Shown in pieces: positions 60,818-64,000 of a DNA stretch of 64,000 nt. This DNA comes from Yamagishiella unicocca (Eukaryota; Chlorophyta; Chlorophyceae; Chlamydomonadales; Volvocaceae), in NCBI GenBank assembly GCA_003116995.1, contig BDSL01000002.1:2006001-2070000 (forward strand), given 5' to 3'. The stretch's first letter is position 1. Each line of letters begins with the position of its first letter. The position numbers and the translations under genes were made by a program. The notes beneath the pieces are model-generated. The model searched no databases. It saw only the letters and a list, made by a program, of their open reading frames with translations, and was not told where the DNA came from.

Positions 60818-61484
60818 CATGCATCCCAAGCAGACCCCCGAATGGAGAGACAGCAGCACGCCTCGGCAACACAATCGGATAACTCCCCCCCCAAGATCCC
60901 GAAAACGTCCCACACCCGAAACAGGCCGATGCCCATAGCGAGACGGGAAGAAACAATGGTACTTAATACCATCAACCAGTTGAGGTCAACACCAACAGCA
61001 GTCTCTAGAAAAAGGCAGACCGGCAACACGCCCGAATGACTGAGCCGTGGCGCAACCTTCGCCTGCAAGTGTAAAAACAGGAAGTGTAAAAACAGCCCCC
61101 GCCCCCGAAGGCACCAGACAGGAGGAAAGCGGCCCACGGAGAGCACCAGACAGGAGCCATTCCGGACCCCAGGGCAGCCAGGGTTCAGCCAGCACACCAC
61201 AAGCGACCCCCAACCACATTGGAGGAACGGGTGGGTGGCCCCGACAGCATTCCACCCGGCCCGCGGCCCGTGCAGCTAAGCAGTCAACTGCGCGCGATGG
61301 CACGGCACCGTCGACCGGCTTGAAACAGCCCGGAGCGTGCACAGCTACATATCCGCTGTCGTATCACCTTTACGCAAGGAGGGCCCACCACGATGGTCGG
61401 TGTACTGCTTATAGGGGGGCCATTTAGGCTACTTCCGCCTAGGTGGTTGATGCCACTATTTGTTCTCTAGCCCCTTGGTCGGGG

Positions 61485-61613
61485 TTTTTGGTGGTTTGCC
61501 ATATCTCGGTCAGCCAGCTTGTTCTTCTTCCTGAGTCCCTTTCAGTGTCAGGCGATGCGCCCGATGGCTCTACCTTCTGGTCTGGGGCACACTGTAAGAG
61601 TTACTACTACACA
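61485..61613 (+). mobile_element. Dispersed repeat, plus copy (copy C)
   Basis: Contains cagtgtcaggcgatgcgccc, gatggctctacctt and tctggggcacactgtaagag followed by TTACTACTACAC; the tail differs from the ACAAC type. Confidence 0.55.
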
Positions 61614-61839
61614 TGACGTGTGTGAGGCTAACACACGTGCTGAAGCTAACACACGCGCTGAGGCTAACCGTTTACCAGGTAAGCGAGCTGCAACCGGTTT
61701 CCCATTCGCACCCATCGCTCATCCTGGCCCTCATTTCCTGTCTGCAACCCCTTGCATCCCCACCGATTTCAGTTTATGGCCATGTCAGCCTCGTCAACCG
61801 ATCGACACTTAAGGCCGACACTTGTCTCCTCCGTCCAGC

Positions 61840-61919
61840 TCCGTCTCCCTCAGCGTCAGGCGATGTGCCCGATGGTTCTACCTCTTGGTTTGGAACCCAC
61901 TGTAACCGTTACAACAACT
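61840..61919 (+). mobile_element. Dispersed repeat 3' end (copy D)
   Basis: Contains cagcgtcaggcgatgtgccc, gatggttctacctcttggtt and ggaacccactgtaaccgtta + CAACAAC. It is the copy closest to copy E at the left edge. Confidence 0.6.
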
Positions 61920-62650
61920 TGAGGCGAGAAGAATGAACCGAGAAGGGGGCATGGTTACAGGGACCCACTGGAAAGTTTAAGCGGGCCATTGCAAGTGTGT
62001 GGGCGTCTAGAGTATACCCGCCAGCTCGGCTGACGGCACGTCAACCCCGTGAATACCACGTGACGGCACGTCAACCCCGTGAATAGGGCCATCGTCCGGG
62101 CGCATACATGCCCAAAGATGCATGCGGACGCTGCCTGACGGGAGGCCCTGATAGTTCAGAAAGCAACATCCGGGCTTCGCAGGAACTCGGAATTGGGTTA
62201 TGCCCACGTACAAGCTGTGAACCTGCCTGCCGGGTAACGTTGAGGACAGCTCACCAGCCCTGGAGGACAGGGAATGGTGTCAGGTTGGGCCTCCGTTTAT
62301 GCTCATCGACTTGTGAAACCATGGTATCAAGGGGATTGGACCGCCAAAGCCATCAAAGCATTATTCCTCGGGAGTTGCCGGGTTATGAGCACATATCCAT
62401 CCTAATTGCCATCTGGTCCGAGCCCTTGAGAGGTTTCCCCGCAATCCCGGTGGGCCCGACGCCAGGGTTCAGATTTGCAGATTCGCACAGACAAGGGAGG
62501 TAACCATTCATCAATCGTCCCCGTAGAAGCTGGTCAGCCTTTAGCGGGCCTGATGGCCTTAACAAGCGCACGGTGATCCTAAATGGCCTTCGGTGCAAGT
62601 TTAGCCTTCCTGGGCCATGAATTCTTTGGCATGGCAAGCTTGTGCATAAA

Positions 62651-62655
62651 TTACA
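62651..62655 (-). promoter_or_regulatory. TGTAA polyadenylation signal of the PP1-docking gene
   Basis: TGTAA on the minus strand, 86 bases after the stop codon at 62,741. Confidence 0.45.
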
Positions 62656-62740
62656 TGAGGGGTATCATCGAGGATTGAGTTTGGCGAGGTACATATGGCT
62701 TTCAAAGGACGACTGTCACGCAGTCCAGTCATGTGCCCTG

Positions 62741-64000
62741 TTAAGGCAGCGCGCCTGGGCCACGTGGCACCGCTGTCATGGCCACAGCCGCAGCAGTGTA
62801 TCGCTTGGCCGGCGTCGCCTCAGGCACGTCCCCGGTGCTGGTAGTGCTCGTACTCCACGCAGCGGAAGCAGCTGCCGCGCCGCTCCCCATGAGGGCAGGG
62901 TGCAGCACTGGGCCTTGCGAACGATACGGCTGCGGACCGTTGCTGCCGCCAGCGCGCGTGTTTCGTTGATCCGTGTCCACGCCGGCCGTCGCCTTCCTTT
63001 CACCCTCGCTTTGAGCGACCCACTGCTGGGATTGAGGCCTGTGGAAGCGTGTTTTGACGAGGCAGAGCGTTGCTGCTGTACGTCCGTCCGCGAACATTAC
63101 CATATATAACCACGAACATACGAACCAGCTAATCCAACGTGCGCGATTACAGGATGAGCACCCGCAAGGAAAAGGATAAGCTTCCCGCCATGCGGATGTC
63201 CATGCCATGCCACCACGGAATATAAGGCAAGCTTCCGGCAAACGTACCGTCGATTCGTTTCTTGGGTTGATTGCGATGCCGATGCTCGCAACCCGGCCCG
63301 CCTGCGGTGTGTAAGGCAGAGGCAAGACGAAAACTTACGCGAGGAGAGAGCCATGCATGAAACAGGGCGACTCAGCAGCGTTGAAAGCTACCGTATGCCG
63401 TAAATCGCCTAGCCGTCACTCACGTGGCGAGACCCACACCCCAGTGCTCCTGATCCTCGTGTTGCTGCAGTTGTTGCTGCGGTAGATAGTCCTCCGGCTC
63501 ATGGTCCGAGAACCTGACACTCTTCACGCTGCTGGGCTTGTGCGGCTGCACCCCCGTCCCATTGCTCTGCGAACCGTTGGCGTACATGCTAGATCCAGGG
63601 CTGGAAGACAACGAGCTAGCGCGCGCGTGCGTGAGGACGCCACTGCTACTGCCGTCTGCTGCTGCCATGGCCTCCTGGCTGCCTTGGACCAACCCGTGAA
63701 AGGAAACCCTGGGCCGTACCGATGCCACCAGAGACACATCAGCTGCTGGGGCTGTGGTTACCGGGCCGCCCTTGCTTCCAGGCAGCTGTTCGGCACCCAC
63801 ATGCCTAGCGCTCCTCTCGGGTTGGGCACCGGGCGCAGATGTAGGGCCGCCTGTAATGCTGTCAGCCCTGCTGCCCAAGGCTAGGTCGCGGCCCGCAAAC
63901 ATCTCGCCGACACCTGGTCCGCCAGCTCCGCCGGGACGAGCGTCCAGCAGCACCAAAGCCGGGTGCGTTGGCGAACGTGGTGACCTAGATGCAGTGGAGC
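62741..64000 (-). CDS. Disordered protein with PP1-docking (RVxF) motif, partial
   Basis: Two exons in the window: from beyond 64000 to 63424, then 63038-62741 (stop). The junction (AC|G) keeps frame, and donor GTGAGT and acceptor ttccacag are good. About 290 residues are visible, rich in Gly, Ser, Ala, Pro and Gln, with no folded domain seen. The notable item is SSVKSVRFSDHEPEDYLPQQ near the end of the first exon: K-S-V-R-F followed by acidic residues is a textbook RVxF site for protein phosphatase 1. The C-terminal exon (PQSQQWVAQSEGERKATAG...) is low-complexity. The protein may therefore be a PP1-targeting subunit or the tail of a larger enzyme whose catalytic part lies right of the window. 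Transcription is in the same direction as the SpoVS-like gene. Confidence 0.6.

Larger units (their letters stand above)
58508..62740. other. Repeat-rich intergenic stretch, no host gene recognised
   Basis: The left part (58.6-59.5 kb) is A+T-richer and holds the SpoVS-gene promoter. From 59.9 to 61.4 kb long frames are open on both strands (plus 60,101-60,619, Pro/Arg/Lys-rich; minus 61,200-60,037), but the minus one reads straight through the end of a repeat copy, so I treat them as element-derived. Three repeat copies follow in 60.6-61.9 kb. The stretch 62.0-62.6 kb shows nothing recognisable. Confidence 0.45.

Noticed and set aside
60037..61200. 387-codon minus-strand frame as a host gene
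   Set aside because: It reads through the 3' end of repeat copy B, has hydrophobic random-like content, and shows no domain or splice structure.
1..64000. CRISPR arrays, rRNA and tRNA genes
   Set aside because: No regular repeat-spacer array and no rRNA core seen; no tRNA recognised by eye, although a covariance search was not possible.

Overview
This is nuclear DNA of a green alga, most likely a volvocine (Chlamydomonas/Volvox group). The genes are split by many short GT-AG introns and strongly G+C-biased in third codon positions. TGTAA is usable as a polyadenylation signal. Low-complexity Ala/Gly/Ser/Gln tracts sit inside proteins, and there are typical algal families: a ShKT-FAS1 wall protein, MYND-finger proteins, a giant 1,3-beta-glucan synthase and an intron-rich eIF4A. 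A short CCCTAAA-type interstitial repeat fits the plant lineage. I saw no operons, no CRISPR and no rRNA genes, and recognised no tRNA by eye.

Layout, left to right: a ShKT + FAS1 secreted/wall protein (+, 549-2747, 5' end unresolved); the 3' end of a multi-pass membrane protein (-, 4241-5593); a flavin-containing monooxygenase with a long disordered tail (-, about 8.9/9.1-14.6 kb); a 709-aa protein with a C-terminal MYND finger (-, 16.8-20.3 kb); eIF4A (+, 22.0-25.7 kb); a Tudor-like protein of unknown role (+, 26.8-29.1 kb); an unusual MYND + coiled coil + CS/NudC-like protein (+, 30.4-33.2 kb); a 16-kb callose/1,3-beta-glucan synthase gene (-, 35.3 to about 51.4 kb); a four-domain SpoVS/Alba-like protein (-, 55.8-58.5 kb); and, running off the right edge, a disordered protein with a PP1-docking motif (-, from 62.7 kb). 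The stretches between genes hold minisatellites and dispersed copies of one repeat whose 3' end reads roughly 'gagcccactgtaacgatt' followed by an ACAAC tail, as expected of a LINE/SINE family.

The genes do not form one pathway. Two relate to the cell surface (FAS1 protein, glucan synthase), one to translation (eIF4A), and two or three look like chromatin or protein-interaction factors (MYND, Tudor-like, MYND-CS). The most unusual item is the protein at 55.8-58.5 kb: four divergent tandem copies of a domain resembling the bacterial sporulation protein SpoVS, in an intron-containing gene with polyglutamine, His/Gly-rich linkers and clean splice phases.

Exon models were built by hand. For six genes (FMO, MYND 709 aa, eIF4A, Tudor-like, MYND-CS, SpoVS) every proposed junction keeps frame and the summed exon length is an exact number of codons. 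The glucan synthase is supported by conserved blocks rather than by a complete exon chain.
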